64,000 nt of DNA from Heterohyrax brucei (lineage: Eukaryota > Chordata > Mammalia > Hyracoidea > Procaviidae), in the NCBI GenBank assembly GCA_028571685.1, contig CM053141.1:133638833-133702832 (forward strand), given 5' to 3'. Positions 1 to 7,532 of the stretch are shown here, piece by piece. The first letter of the stretch is position 1, and every line of letters starts with the position of its first letter. The notes under the pieces are model-generated. The model was not told the origin of the DNA. It was given only the letters and a program-made list of their open reading frames with translations, and did not search any database. Made by a program: the position numbers and the translations under genes.

Positions 1-393
1 ACTTTTATTCAACATTGTGCTGGAAGCTCTAGCCACAGCAACAGGCTAGAAAAAAATAAAGAGCATCCAAATTGGTAGGAAAGTAGTGAAAGTATCTATT
101 TGCAGATCATATGATCTTATACACAGAGAACCCTAAAGAATCCACACCAAAAATAAAAATCCCAAAATACTGAACTAATAGGATACTTTAGGAAAGGCTC
201 AGGACACAAGATAAACATGGAAAATCAATTAGATTCCTCTACACCAACAAAGAGAATATCAAAGAAGAAGTCACTGAATCAATATAATTTGTAATGCTTT
301 TCAAGAAGATGGAATACTTAAGAATAAATCTAACCAGAGATGTAAAATCCCTATACAAAGAAAGCTACAAGAAACTACTGCAAGAAACCAAAA

Positions 394-399
394 GAGACC
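394..399. repeat. Provirus target-site duplication, left copy (GAGACC)
   Basis: GAGACC lies directly before the TG of the left LTR and again directly after the CA of the right LTR at 7527-7532. Six bases is the duplication size typical of betaretroviral and IAP-type integrases. Confidence 0.93.
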
Positions 400-478
400 T
401 GTCGCAGCCCAAGTTCCCCTTTGCCCGCAAAGGAGAGGACCGAGACACTGTTTCAGCAGGAGACGAGAAGCGGAACAC

Positions 479-484
479 TTTATT
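479..484 (-). terminator. Polyadenylation signal AATAAA in the 3' LTR
   Basis: AATAAA on the minus strand, about 15 bases downstream of the TATA box. A transcription start 25-30 bases after the TATA would place this signal in late U3, at or just before R. It would then be copied only at the 3' end of the genomic RNA, as in MMTV-like viruses. The exact R boundary is not visible. Confidence 0.6.
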
Positions 485-623
485 TCCTGTTACCACTGCT
501 TTTATACCAAAGGGAGCGAGGCGCCGATAGGATGGGTACTGTCCAATGGGCGATGAGCTGGCTTAGTTGCTGGGCAGACACTGCCGTGGTGAGGGCTTGA
601 GGCAGGGCGCGGTCCTTCCGGTC

Positions 624-636
624 GGCGCCATTTTGG
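624..636 (-). promoter_or_regulatory. YY1-like motif in U3
   Basis: The minus strand reads CCAAAATGGCGCC, close to the YY1 core (AAAATGG/AANATGGCG). It is present in both LTRs (the other copy is at 7487-7499). YY1 sites are known in several retroviral and L1 promoters. Binding here is inference. Confidence 0.35.
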
Positions 637-663
637 TGGCGCAGTCTCCATGAGCTCCCAACA

Positions 664-676
664 TCTCCCCCCTTTT
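664..676 (-). promoter_or_regulatory. 3' polypurine tract of the provirus
   Basis: The minus strand reads AAAAGGGGGGAGA directly before the TG of the 3' LTR, the standard place for plus-strand primer formation. A T/A-rich stretch lies just upstream (677-687). Confidence 0.88.
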
Positions 677-849
677 GTTTTAGTAAGGGTAGGCGAGGCT
701 GCCTGTCTTAGGTCATCCTCTGCGGAAGAACTCTTTACCCGTCATGGGGGTGGCACACAGCAAGGTGTGCTCCCTGTCTTAGGTTGGTAGTTTTCCCAGA
801 GGAGGTTGCCCGTCATTGGCTACACCTCCCTCTGTTCAGGGGGTCGAGG
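677..849 (-). other. Provirus segment between env end and polypurine tract
   Basis: About 170 bp after the last env codon with no open frame that I can assign. It includes a direct echo of pyrimidine/purine motifs near the PPT. I see no accessory gene here. Confidence 0.5.
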
Positions 850-2065
850 CTAGGAGCGATCCAATAGAGACAGCCACACCTGAGCCGATGGATCGCGCTC
901 GGCGGTGTGGGCAAATGCCTGAACAAGTAGACTATAACGGACGCTTTGTTGTCGGGACCGTCTTCTTATCCATAGAACAAGAAATAACACGCTTGCCAGC
1001 AAAGCAGCCCCCAAAAGACCGGTGCCCGCCCACTGCTGGAGGAAGCCGAGCGCACCCTTCAACCAATCACGCAACGAGGTCGCCATGGCAAGATCTACCC
1101 TGGTGGAATTAACCCGTACAATCTCTGTACGCAACTGGGTTAGGAGCAGTTCCATGCGCTGAGACCAATTGGTTTACAGTTGATGCGAAAGGAGGCGGGA
1201 TAGGTTAGCAGCTCAGGAGATATTGTCGAAATGTACCGAGGTCACACACAGGGAGGGGAGGCGCCATGCGCACCCCAACTGGGTGATTTGAACCAGAGAA
1301 TCCAATTGTTCTTGTACCAAGTCTATACGGTGATTCAGGATATGGATAGCCCCCAACACGTGGTCGCTCACAGCCGCCTGGGTCTGGAGAGCAGTAGCAG
1401 TGTTTTGCGCCATGCTATTAACAACGGTGGCAGTTTCAATATTTTGGGTGAAGGCCACAGCGGCAGTAGCGGCTGCAGCTACGGAGGCTGTGACGGCGGC
1501 TACGATCGCCGCAGTGAGGCCGAAATCACGCTTGGATCTCCACAGTTCGGCTGGCGACGGGGATTTCACAGGCCAAGGGACATATCTCGGCAGTCTGGCG
1601 ACTATCGCCGTCTGAAAGAGAGTAGCATTCCAACAAAGAGAGTAAAAGCAAGTGCTGTTGCGGCACTGAATAGAGCTTGTTTGGGAACCGTTGTGAAGCA
1701 GGAACATGAACGGGAGTTGAACACATACGGGAGTGGGGGGGAAGGTAAAAGGTGACACAGGAGTGGCCATCTGTTGTCAGGTCCGATAAGTTGCGGCATA
1801 CCGTGAAGCAGAGCAGGCCTTTCAGGGTGACATTAAGGGGGCGCTGCTCTGGGCTAATACTTTCATCCATAGGAACGGCTGGAAGTTGCAGAGAGTAATT
1901 GGTGGTAAAGAAGCGGGGTAGGAGCGGAGATGTATGATGAACAGGGATTGGTAGGGGCAGGGTGTCTAGTAAACCCCAATACTCATCTGCCCCCTCCGTT
2001 GCTCCCAGGAGGGGGATCCACAGTATCAGCAGCAGTACTGACGGGTTGCGTAGCTGCGGATCCAT
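850..2065 (-). pseudogene. env: Broken betaretroviral env
   Basis: The frame opens at 2065, overlapping the end of pol by about 80 bases as in betaretroviruses. It starts with a hydrophobic signal peptide (residues about 9-22) and has N-glycosylation sites in a short surface-subunit N-terminus. Near 1770-1780 the matching frame changes and the reading jumps to the C-terminal end of the surface subunit. A furin-type RSKR follows, then an Ala/Val-rich fusion peptide, a heptad-repeat-like helix and a C-x7-C pair. A TGA at 1213-1215 and a TAA at 1174-1176 interrupt the same frame before the membrane anchor (near 985-1060) and a cytoplasmic tail ending at 850. Total length is only about 400 codons against 600-700 in relatives, so most of the surface subunit was deleted. 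The protein cannot be made whole from this copy. Confidence 0.88.
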
Positions 2066-4589
2066 CCTTGATAGTCCGAGTGAGGCGTTCCGGGACCCAC
2101 AAAGGGCAGTCAGCGTCCTGTGGGAAGATACAGACTGCCCCTCGGGTGGCGGTTATGACGGGGGCAGGGCCCAACCATTTTCCCGAAATGGTATCCTTCC
2201 ACATTGCCAAGCGGGATCGATGTGTCTCTGTCCCCGAATGGCGCTCTGCCGCCGACTGCCCCTCCCGATCGAGTGAAAGAAAATTTAATGTGAACAGGGC
2301 CAGGGCTAGTCTGTTCTGTGGGGAATGGCCCTCACCAATTCCCCCTTTTTGTTTTAGTAAGCAAGCCTTGAGAGTGTGATGTGCTCGTTCCACTATGCCC
2401 TGGCCTTGAGGATTGTAAGGGATGCCATGGGAGCAGTGGACACGCATGGCAGCTAGGAAAGCCATGAAGGCTTGGCTAGTGTAAGCAGGACCATTATCTG
2501 TTTTAAGAGTGGAAGGGGCTCCCCATGCTGCCCAAGCAGCAAGGCAATGGGAGATAACATGCCGGGCGGTTTCACCTGTATGGGCACTGGCAAAAATGAT
2601 CCCAGAACAGGTGTCCACAGAGACATGCACGTATTTCAATCTGCCAAATTCAGCAATATGTGTGACATCCATCTGCCAGAGGTGACAGGGGCGAAGGCCC
2701 CTTGGATTGACCCCCATCGGCAAGGCCGGGAGATGTGGGGCACAAGCAGTACAGTTGCGGACGATGCCGCGCGCGGCCTCCCGAGAAATGTGAAAATGAC
2801 TAGCAAGGGTTTTAGAATTAACGTGGAATTGTTTGTGGAATTGCAGAGCTTGCTCTAGGGCAGACAGGATAAGGGGAACACGGGTCAAACGGTCTGCAGC
2901 AGCATTACCTTCGGTAATGGGACCCGGAAGGGATTGGTGAGCTCTATGTTGAACAATAAAAAAGGGATGAGTGCGGGAATGAATGAGGTCCTGAATGTTA
3001 CGGAAAACAGCTGCGGCGGGGGAGGCAGAGTTAATTAAGCCAGCTGCCTCCAGACAGAGCACTGCTTGCACTACATAGGCAGAGTCAGAGATTAAATTGA
3101 ATGGGAGGTGAACTTGCTGGAACACCAACTCAACTGCCTTCAATTCTACAATTTGAGCTGAACAGTTAGGGAACAAGTGGGTCTGAGAGGACTGGCCAGG
3201 GATATGAATACTGCCTAGACCAGAGCTAGACCCATCAGTATAGATGGAGATGGCATTTGGGATTGGTTTATTGGAGGTTATCTTGGGGAAGATAACTGGG
3301 TGCCGAGAATAAAATTGTAAAAATGGGTCTTTTGGGTAGTGATTGTCTACGATTCCAGAGAAGGAGCATAGGAGGATGGCCCAGTCATCAGAGGTGGCGG
3401 CCAGGGTCTGGACTTGGGTCTTATCATATGGGATAATGAGCTGCGAGGGGCTGTGTCCCATGAATTGAATAGCTTCAGACAATCCAATAAAGCCCAGTCG
3501 GGCTACAGCGCCAGGGTACCATTCAATACTACGCTGCGGTGACAGGCGGGGATGGATCCAGCGGAGGGGGCCACCCTGCCATAACACCCCGGTAGGTTGG
3601 CGCTGAGTTGGAATAATACATAATAAAAGAGGGAGGGCAGGGTCCCGACGGCTGAGCGAGGCTACGGAGAGGGTACTTTCCACCCGTTCCAGGGCCTCTC
3701 TTGCCTCAGGAGTCAACTCTCGAGGAGAGGACAGGTGGGGGTCGCCCTTAAGAATGTCATATAACGGGGAAAGTTCAAAGTTTGCGAGCGGTAAATAGGG
3801 CCGCACCCACTGAATATCTCCAAGGAGTTTTTGAAAGTCATTGAGTGTGTTGAGGCAATCTTTTCTAAGGGTGACCTTTTGAGGTTGAATAGCCTGAGGT
3901 GAAATTTTCGCCCCCAAGAAGTCTGCTTTATCTCCTCTCTGCACCTTCTCTGGGGCAAGGTGAAGCCCCGCACAGGCCATCGCTTCAGAAAGGGCCATGA
4001 AACATTGCTCCAAAGGAGCAATGGAAGCGGCGGTAAGGAGAATATCATCCATATAATGGATGCAAGTGACTTGGGGCCATTTCAGGAGCACTGGGTACAG
4101 GACCTTGTAAACGAACAGTTGACATAGTGTGGGGCTGTTGGCCATGCCCTGCGGCAGCACAACCCATTCATACCGCTGGTCTGGGGTGGTATGATTTACA
4201 GCCGGCAGGGTAAAAGCAAAATGTGATGAGTCATCTGGATGCAGTGGGATGGAGAAAAAGCAATCTTTAATATCCATCACTATGATCTTCCATCCTTTGG
4301 GGATGGCCGCTAAGCTGGGCAGGCCACGCTGAATGGGGCCCATGACCTCCATAACTGCATTGACAGCACGAAGGTCTTGTAATAGTCTCCATTTTCCTGA
4401 TTTCTTCCTAATAACAAAAATTGGGGTATTCCAAGGGGAATTGGAGGGCTGCAAATGGCCCTTCATGACCTGTTCCTCAACCAGAACGCGAGCAGTTTCC
4501 AGCTTTTCTTTAGGAAGGGGCCACTGAGCCACCCACACCGGCTGTGTGGTAATCCACTTTATCTTTATCTGCTCAGTGGCCCCTACCGA
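1983..4589 (-). CDS. pol: Pol polyprotein: reverse transcriptase, RNase H, integrase
   Basis: An open frame of 868 codons entered by -1 frameshift from pro. It makes the enzymes that copy the RNA genome to DNA and insert it. Numbering from 4538: the RT palm shows D89 in a VMDIKD motif and YMDD at 162-165. RNase H has TDGS (434), an ELKAV glutamate (about 466), SDSAYV (484) and a GNAAAD aspartate (549), so its D-E-D-D set is complete. Integrase has an HHCC zinc site (about 568-599) and a DD35E triad (D624, D681, E717), followed by a C-terminal DNA-binding region. No stop or missing catalytic residue is visible. Add 17 for numbering from the frameshift. The last 80 bases overlap env. No start codon of its own is expected, since it should be made as part of Gag-Pro-Pol. 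Confidence 0.95.
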   Translation of the reverse strand, partial: SVGATEQIKIKWITTQPVWVAQWPLPKEKLETARVLVEEQVMKGHLQPSNSPWNTPIFVIRKKSGKWRLLQDLRAVNAVMEVMGPIQRGLPSLAAIPKGWKIIVMDIKDCFFSIPLHPDDSSHFAFTLPAVNHTTPDQRYEWVVLPQGMANSPTLCQLFVYKVLYPVLLKWPQVTCIHYMDDILLTAASIAPLEQCFMALSEAMACAGLHLAPEKVQRGDKADFLGAKISPQAIQPQKVTLRKDCLNTLNDFQKLLGDIQWVRPYLPLANFELSPLYDILKGDPHLSSPRELTPEAREALERVESTLSVASLSRRDPALPLLLCIIPTQRQPTGVLWQGGPLRWIHPRLSPQRSIEWYPGAVARLGFIGLSEAIQFMGHSPSQLIIPYDKTQVQTLAATSDDWAILLCSFSGIVDNHYPKDPFLQFYSRHPVIFPKITSNKPIPNAISIYTDGSSSGLGSIHIPGQSSQTHLFPNCSAQIVELKAVELVFQQVHLPFNLISDSAYVVQAVLCLEAAGLINSASPAAAVFRNIQDLIHSRTHPFFIVQHRAHQSLPGPITEGNAAADRLTRVPLILSALEQALQFHKQFHVNSKTLASHFHISREAARGIVRNCTACAPHLPALPMGVNPRGLRPCHLWQMDVTHIAEFGRLKYVHVSVDTCSGIIFASAHTGETARHVISHCLAAWAAWGAPSTLKTDNGPAYTSQAFMAFLAAMRVHCSHGIPYNPQGQGIVERAHHTLKACLLKQKGGIGEGHSPQNRLALALFTLNFLSLDREGQSAAERHSGTETHRSRLAMWKDTISGKWLGPAPVITATRGAVCIFPQDADCPLWVPERLTRTIKDGSAATQPVSTAADTVDPPPGSNGGGR
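2341..2361 (-). promoter_or_regulatory. Second, internal polypurine tract inside integrase
   Basis: The minus strand reads CTTACTAAAACAAAAAGGGGG, nearly the same as the true PPT with its upstream flank (CTTACTAAAACAAAAGGGGGG at 667-687). It encodes a lysine/glycine-rich motif late in integrase. It could act as a central PPT, or be only a coding motif. See findings. Confidence 0.45.
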
Positions 4590-4595
4590 AAACCC
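4517..4595 (-). promoter_or_regulatory. pro-pol -1 ribosomal frameshift signal
   Basis: Slippery heptamer GGGTTTT (4589-4595) sits in the pro frame as G GGT TTT, 3 bases before the pro stop. After a 5-base spacer a perfect 13-bp stem follows: arm 4571-4583 GCTCAGTGGCCCC on the plus strand pairs with 4517-4529. Its 41-base loop contains a second perfect 6-bp hairpin (4533-4538 with 4544-4549). The -1 frame after the heptamer is the pol frame. Order, spacing and frame are exactly those of a -1 frameshift site. Confidence 0.85.
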
Positions 4596-5527
4596 AGACC
4601 CTTTCTGCCTACAACACCCTGGGTCTCAATCGGCTCGGGTTTTCCCTGGAGGGTTTTTCCTAGACCCTTCCCTGGAGAATAACCAAATTTCTTCATAATC
4701 TGTTGGGCCACACTCTGGGCTGAGCCCGTATCTGTGTTTTCATTGGTGAGCCGGAGACCCAGGCAATTAAGGACCTCTCTCCCCCACAATGTGATGGGTG
4801 TATCGAGGACATATGGCTGAAAAATCCCATTATGTCCCTCAGCATCTGCCCAGTGTAATTGTTGAGCACTTTTTTGAGGGGTAGAGGCGTAGCCGAGGCC
4901 CCTTAGCAGGTCAGTTGAGGAGCTTAAAGGCCAGGCTGTAGGCCAATCCCTTAAGGAGATGACACTCACATCGGCCCCGGTGTCAAGCAATCCAGTCATA
5001 CTGTGACCATTTACTTGAAGGCTGTAGACAGGACGCTTTCCCAATTCTAGCGATAGCATGGCCAATGTGTTTCCCGTAGATCCAAAGCCTTGGGTTCCCC
5101 GAGAACAAGAGTTGGCCGGAAACAGGGAATGGCAACTAGGAAGTACAAGTAATTGGGCTATCCGGTCCCCTGGACAGAGGGCAGCGATGCCTTTTGGGGA
5201 AGAAACCATAATTCTAATTATGCCAGTGTAGTCGGAGTCAATCACACCCGGGTGGATTACTAGCCCCTTCATGGTGGCACTGCTGCGACCCATGACGATC
5301 CCCACCGTATCTTGTGGGAGGGGACCGGACATGTCAGAAGGCAATGCCTGGACCCCCATCTCGGGGGTTAGTATGAGTCTGGTGGTGTTACGGAGGTCCA
5401 GTCCTGCACTTCCTGCTGTCGCTCTTCTAGGGGTGTGATGGGTAGGGGGTGTCCCTTCCTCGGTTTCTGGACTAGTTGAGCACCGCAAATTTGGGCGGGG
5501 CCCTGGTGCGGAGGGCCCCTCTGGGGG
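4583..5527 (-). CDS. pro: Pro frame: dUTPase, aspartic protease and G-patch
   Basis: An open frame of 314 codons read after a -1 shift from gag; the first shifted codon starts at 5527. Residue numbers here count from 5488. The dUTPase comes first (about 25-140), with AGSAGLDL, a GVIDSDYTG-type uridine-binding segment (about 81-89) and the glycine-rich RGTQGFGSTG end motif (130-139). It lowers dUTP during reverse transcription. The retroviral aspartic protease follows, with LLDTGAD (catalytic D169) working as a dimer to cut the polyproteins. A glycine-rich G-patch (about 263-300) ends the protein, as in betaretroviruses. All key motifs are present. The frame ends at a TAG beside the pro-pol frameshift site. 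Confidence 0.94.
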   Translation of the reverse strand, partial: PPEGPSAPGPRPNLRCSTSPETEEGTPPTHHTPRRATAGSAGLDLRNTTRLILTPEMGVQALPSDMSGPLPQDTVGIVMGRSSATMKGLVIHPGVIDSDYTGIIRIMVSSPKGIAALCPGDRIAQLLVLPSCHSLFPANSCSRGTQGFGSTGNTLAMLSLELGKRPVYSLQVNGHSMTGLLDTGADVSVISLRDWPTAWPLSSSTDLLRGLGYASTPQKSAQQLHWADAEGHNGIFQPYVLDTPITLWGREVLNCLGLRLTNENTDTGSAQSVAQQIMKKFGYSPGKGLGKTLQGKPEPIETQGVVGRKGLGFR

Positions 5528-7125
5528 TTTTTTGGCCTGGCGCCTGGGCCACCAGGGGTGGGTAGGGGTCGCCCATCCTTGGTAGTTTTAGAATAGCAGT
5601 CTGAAGCAAGGTGGCGACCCCGTTCACAGCGGGGGCACAGTGGAGTGTCCGAGGAAGGGCTCCCCTCCCCGGGCGGTGGCTTGCGCCCCTTAAGGGGGCA
5701 GTTTCTTCGGAAGTGATCAGGTTGCCCACAATTAAAGCATCCCGAGGGTTTTTGAGGCCCCCGGGAGGGGACGGTAGATGAGGCTTGTATAGCCGCAACC
5801 ACAGCGGCTGCCAACCCAGAGTTAGCAGGGTTGACATCTCGGCAGAGGCGGAGCCACACTTCTAAACCCTTATTCTTATGGGCTGTGATAATCTTCCTGC
5901 ACTCCTCTGAGCATTGCTCAAAAACCAACTGCTTCAAGAAAACAGTGGTATTAGGGGATTCACCCATGACCTTTTGGACAGAGTCAGACATACGTGCTAC
6001 GAAGTCGGAGAAGGTTTCTGTGGGTTTCTGAAAAATTTTTGTAAGCTGTCCAGCGCCTTCTCCCCTGTGAGGGAGGGCCTGCCAAGCTCTTATTGCTAAC
6101 TTGCCTACCTGCTCATAAACCTGAGGGGGATATTCAGCTTGCTGGTTCACATATGGGCCATACCCCATCAGCATTTCAACCGTCCATTCAGGCTGACGAA
6201 GGACACTAGCGTTCTTCGCTGCTTGTTCAGTGGCATAATCATACATAAGAGACCTCCAGTCGAGGAATTGACCCGGAGACAGACAGGTACGGGCCAAGTT
6301 AGTCCAATCACTGGGCGTCAGGGCGGTCTCCGCCAGGGATCGTAACATACCCAGTACAAAAGGGGAACTGGCCCCATAGGCCCTTACACCATCTGCTAGG
6401 TTTTTGACTAATTTAAAGTCTAGAGGTTCGTGATGGCGATCTCCCTGATCGTCAATAAAAACCGGGAAGGCGGCGGCGTTAAAGCCTCGCCAGAAATTCT
6501 TCCCCAATAGGCTACGCCGCGGGGTGCTGCCATTGTCAGTATTGTTGGGGTTGTAAGGGGGGGGGGCAGAAGGCGAGGGGCAGGGAAGATTGAGCCTCAG
6601 GCCTGATAGTCCTTCCCCTAAACCTGAGGCAGGGTCCCCGTCCGGGGGTTTATCCTTAACCGGAGGGGTCTTTCCCTCAACTCCCCGTGAGCGGTTGCTC
6701 CTATCTCGCGGGTGATAATCTTCGGGGCCATTGTCTGTGCTGCTCCCAGACTCATCGCTGTCTGAGTTTTGAGGAGAGTCGCCTCTCCTCGAGGCCTCCT
6801 CCTGTACCTGTTCAAACGCATCCTGTCCCTGTGTCAATAGCCTTTCGAAGATTCCAGTCTCATCCTGCAAACAGGTTAACACCAGAATCCAGACGCTCAT
6901 CACCCCAGGGGCGAGGCGGCCTTGAGCGTCCTCTCTAGTGAGGTCTCCCCCCAATTTATTCCAGGCGCCCAAGGTGAGGTGGCCCGAAACAAGGAACCAC
7001 GGGGCCGCCTGTTCTACTGCTCTTAAGAAGGCCTCTATGGTTCTTGACTTTATCCCCACTCCCTTGCATTTAAACAAGCCTTTCAGGGAGTGTACCAATT
7101 TCTGGCTAGAAGGTTGATTCCCCAT
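5368..7125 (-). CDS. gag: Gag polyprotein (matrix, capsid, nucleocapsid)
   Basis: A 585-residue open frame, the structural polyprotein that builds the particle. The start at 7125 has a good context (G at -3, G at +4), and MGNQPSS gives a myristoylation-type glycine 2. Matrix occupies about residues 1-110, then an acidic, serine-rich linker. PSAP and PPPY late-domain motifs overlap at 185-191. Capsid starts near residue 220, with a major homology region at 366-378 (Q, E, F and R in place). The nucleocapsid has two intact CCHC zinc knuckles (463-476 and 497-510). The frame overlaps pro by about 160 bases, with the slippery site at 5527-5533 near the end. No frameshift or stop is seen, which is unusual for an endogenous copy. 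Confidence 0.96.
   Translation of the reverse strand: MGNQPSSQKLVHSLKGLFKCKGVGIKSRTIEAFLRAVEQAAPWFLVSGHLTLGAWNKLGGDLTREDAQGRLAPGVMSVWILVLTCLQDETGIFERLLTQGQDAFEQVQEEASRRGDSPQNSDSDESGSSTDNGPEDYHPRDRSNRSRGVEGKTPPVKDKPPDGDPASGLGEGLSGLRLNLPCPSPSAPPPYNPNNTDNGSTPRRSLLGKNFWRGFNAAAFPVFIDDQGDRHHEPLDFKLVKNLADGVRAYGASSPFVLGMLRSLAETALTPSDWTNLARTCLSPGQFLDWRSLMYDYATEQAAKNASVLRQPEWTVEMLMGYGPYVNQQAEYPPQVYEQVGKLAIRAWQALPHRGEGAGQLTKIFQKPTETFSDFVARMSDSVQKVMGESPNTTVFLKQLVFEQCSEECRKIITAHKNKGLEVWLRLCRDVNPANSGLAAAVVAAIQASSTVPSRGPQKPSGCFNCGQPDHFRRNCPLKGRKPPPGEGSPSSDTPLCPRCERGRHLASDCYSKTTKDGRPLPTPGGPGARPKNPQRGPPHQGPAQICGAQLVQKPRKGHPLPITPLEERQQEVQDWTSVTPPDSY
5483..5533 (-). promoter_or_regulatory. gag-pro -1 ribosomal frameshift signal with likely pseudoknot
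   Basis: Slippery heptamer AAAAAAC (5527-5533) lies in the gag frame as A AAA AAC. After a 7-base spacer a perfect 8-bp GC-rich stem follows (5512-5519 with 5497-5504) around a 7-base loop. Five loop bases (5507-5511) can pair with 5483-5487 downstream, giving an H-type pseudoknot. The shifted frame is pro. This matches the betaretroviral gag-pro arrangement. Confidence 0.9.
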
Positions 7126-7242
7126 GTCTATGTGATTTCAGGCTATCTACAAGCCTCCGGTTAATACCGACCCGGTAAATACCGTCCCAGGCAACTGCCT
7201 GCTCACCTGTCCGGGCGTCCCCGCGGTGAGGGTCGCTTCAGG
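7126..7242 (-). other. Provirus 5' leader between primer site and gag
   Basis: About 117 bases of untranslated leader. Packaging and splice-donor signals are expected here in this family, but I cannot pinpoint them by eye. Confidence 0.5.
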
Positions 7243-7260
7243 CCCCACGTTCGGGCGCCA
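7243..7260 (-). promoter_or_regulatory. Primer-binding site, tRNA-Lys(1,2)-like
   Basis: The minus strand reads TGGCGCCCGAACGTGGGG, two bases after the end of the 5' LTR. It pairs with the 3' end of a lysine tRNA. It fits the Lys-1,2 type (ending in ACGTGGGG) better than Lys-3, with one extra base in the middle compared with the common Lys-1,2 site. Confidence 0.8.
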
Positions 7261-7262
7261 GA

Positions 7263-7526
7263 TGTCGCAGCCCAAGTTCCCCTTTGCCCGCAAAGGAGAG
7301 GACCGAGACACTGTTTCAGCAGGAGACGAGAAGCGGAACACTTTATTTCCTGTTACCACTGCTTTTATACCAAAGGGAGCGAGGCGCCGATAGGATGGGT
7401 ACTGTCCAATGGGCGATGAGCTGGCTTAGTTGCTGGGCAGACACTGCCGTGGTGAGGGCTTGAGGCAGGGCGCGGTCCTTCCGGTCGGCGCCATTTTGGT
7501 GGCGCAGTCTCCATGAGCTCCCAACA
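7263..7526 (-). repeat. Provirus 5' LTR (264 bp)
   Basis: TG...CA ended and identical by eye to 400-663. It would drive the proviral transcript leftward. The TATA box is at 7362-7369 and the AATAAA at 7342-7347. Confidence 0.94.
7362..7369 (-). promoter_or_regulatory. Proviral TATA box
   Basis: The minus strand reads TATAAAAG in the 5' LTR, with a CCAAT-type motif about 40 bases upstream. It should place transcription start near 7335-7342. Confidence 0.7.
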
Positions 7527-7532
7527 GAGACC
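7527..7532. repeat. Provirus target-site duplication, right copy (GAGACC)
   Basis: Perfect match to 394-399, with L1 sequence resuming right after it. Confidence 0.93.

Larger units (their letters stand above)
400..663 (-). repeat. Provirus 3' LTR (264 bp)
   Basis: Bounded by TG and CA ends and identical by eye to 7263-7526. In transcription sense (minus strand) it holds a TATA box at 499-506 and an AATAAA at 479-484. A CCAAT-type motif lies near 543-550. A GGCGCCATTTTGG-type motif (624-636), like a YY1 site, lies in U3. The LTR is short for a retrovirus, within the range of IAP/HERV-K-related elements or below it. Confidence 0.94.
400..7526 (-). mobile_element. Betaretrovirus-like (class II) endogenous provirus, complete with two LTRs
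   Basis: This is a 7127-bp provirus read on the minus strand: 5' LTR 7263-7526, primer site 7243-7260, gag, pro, pol, a broken env, polypurine tract 664-676 and 3' LTR 400-663. It is flanked by GAGACC on both sides. The betaretroviral assignment rests on several seen features: dUTPase placed at the start of the pro frame, a G-patch after the protease, two -1 frameshifts, a lysine tRNA primer site, the 6-bp duplication and an MMTV/HERV-K-like Env transmembrane region. The two LTRs show no difference by eye, so the insertion is young on a host time scale. gag, pro and pol are open throughout and env is not. This is consistent with an element that could move inside cells if supplied with nothing else, but activity is inference. 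Confidence 0.96.

Noticed and set aside
294..530. 78-codon plus-strand frame
   Set aside because: It crosses from L1 ORF2 into the antisense of the provirus LTR, so it is a chance fusion.
850..2065. Possible functional or domesticated (syncytin-like) envelope
   Set aside because: A large surface-subunit deletion, a frame change and two in-frame stops rule out a full Env from this copy.
816..2379. Plus-strand frames of up to 174 codons across env and the pol end
   Set aside because: They are antisense to the provirus genes and contain no motif of their own.
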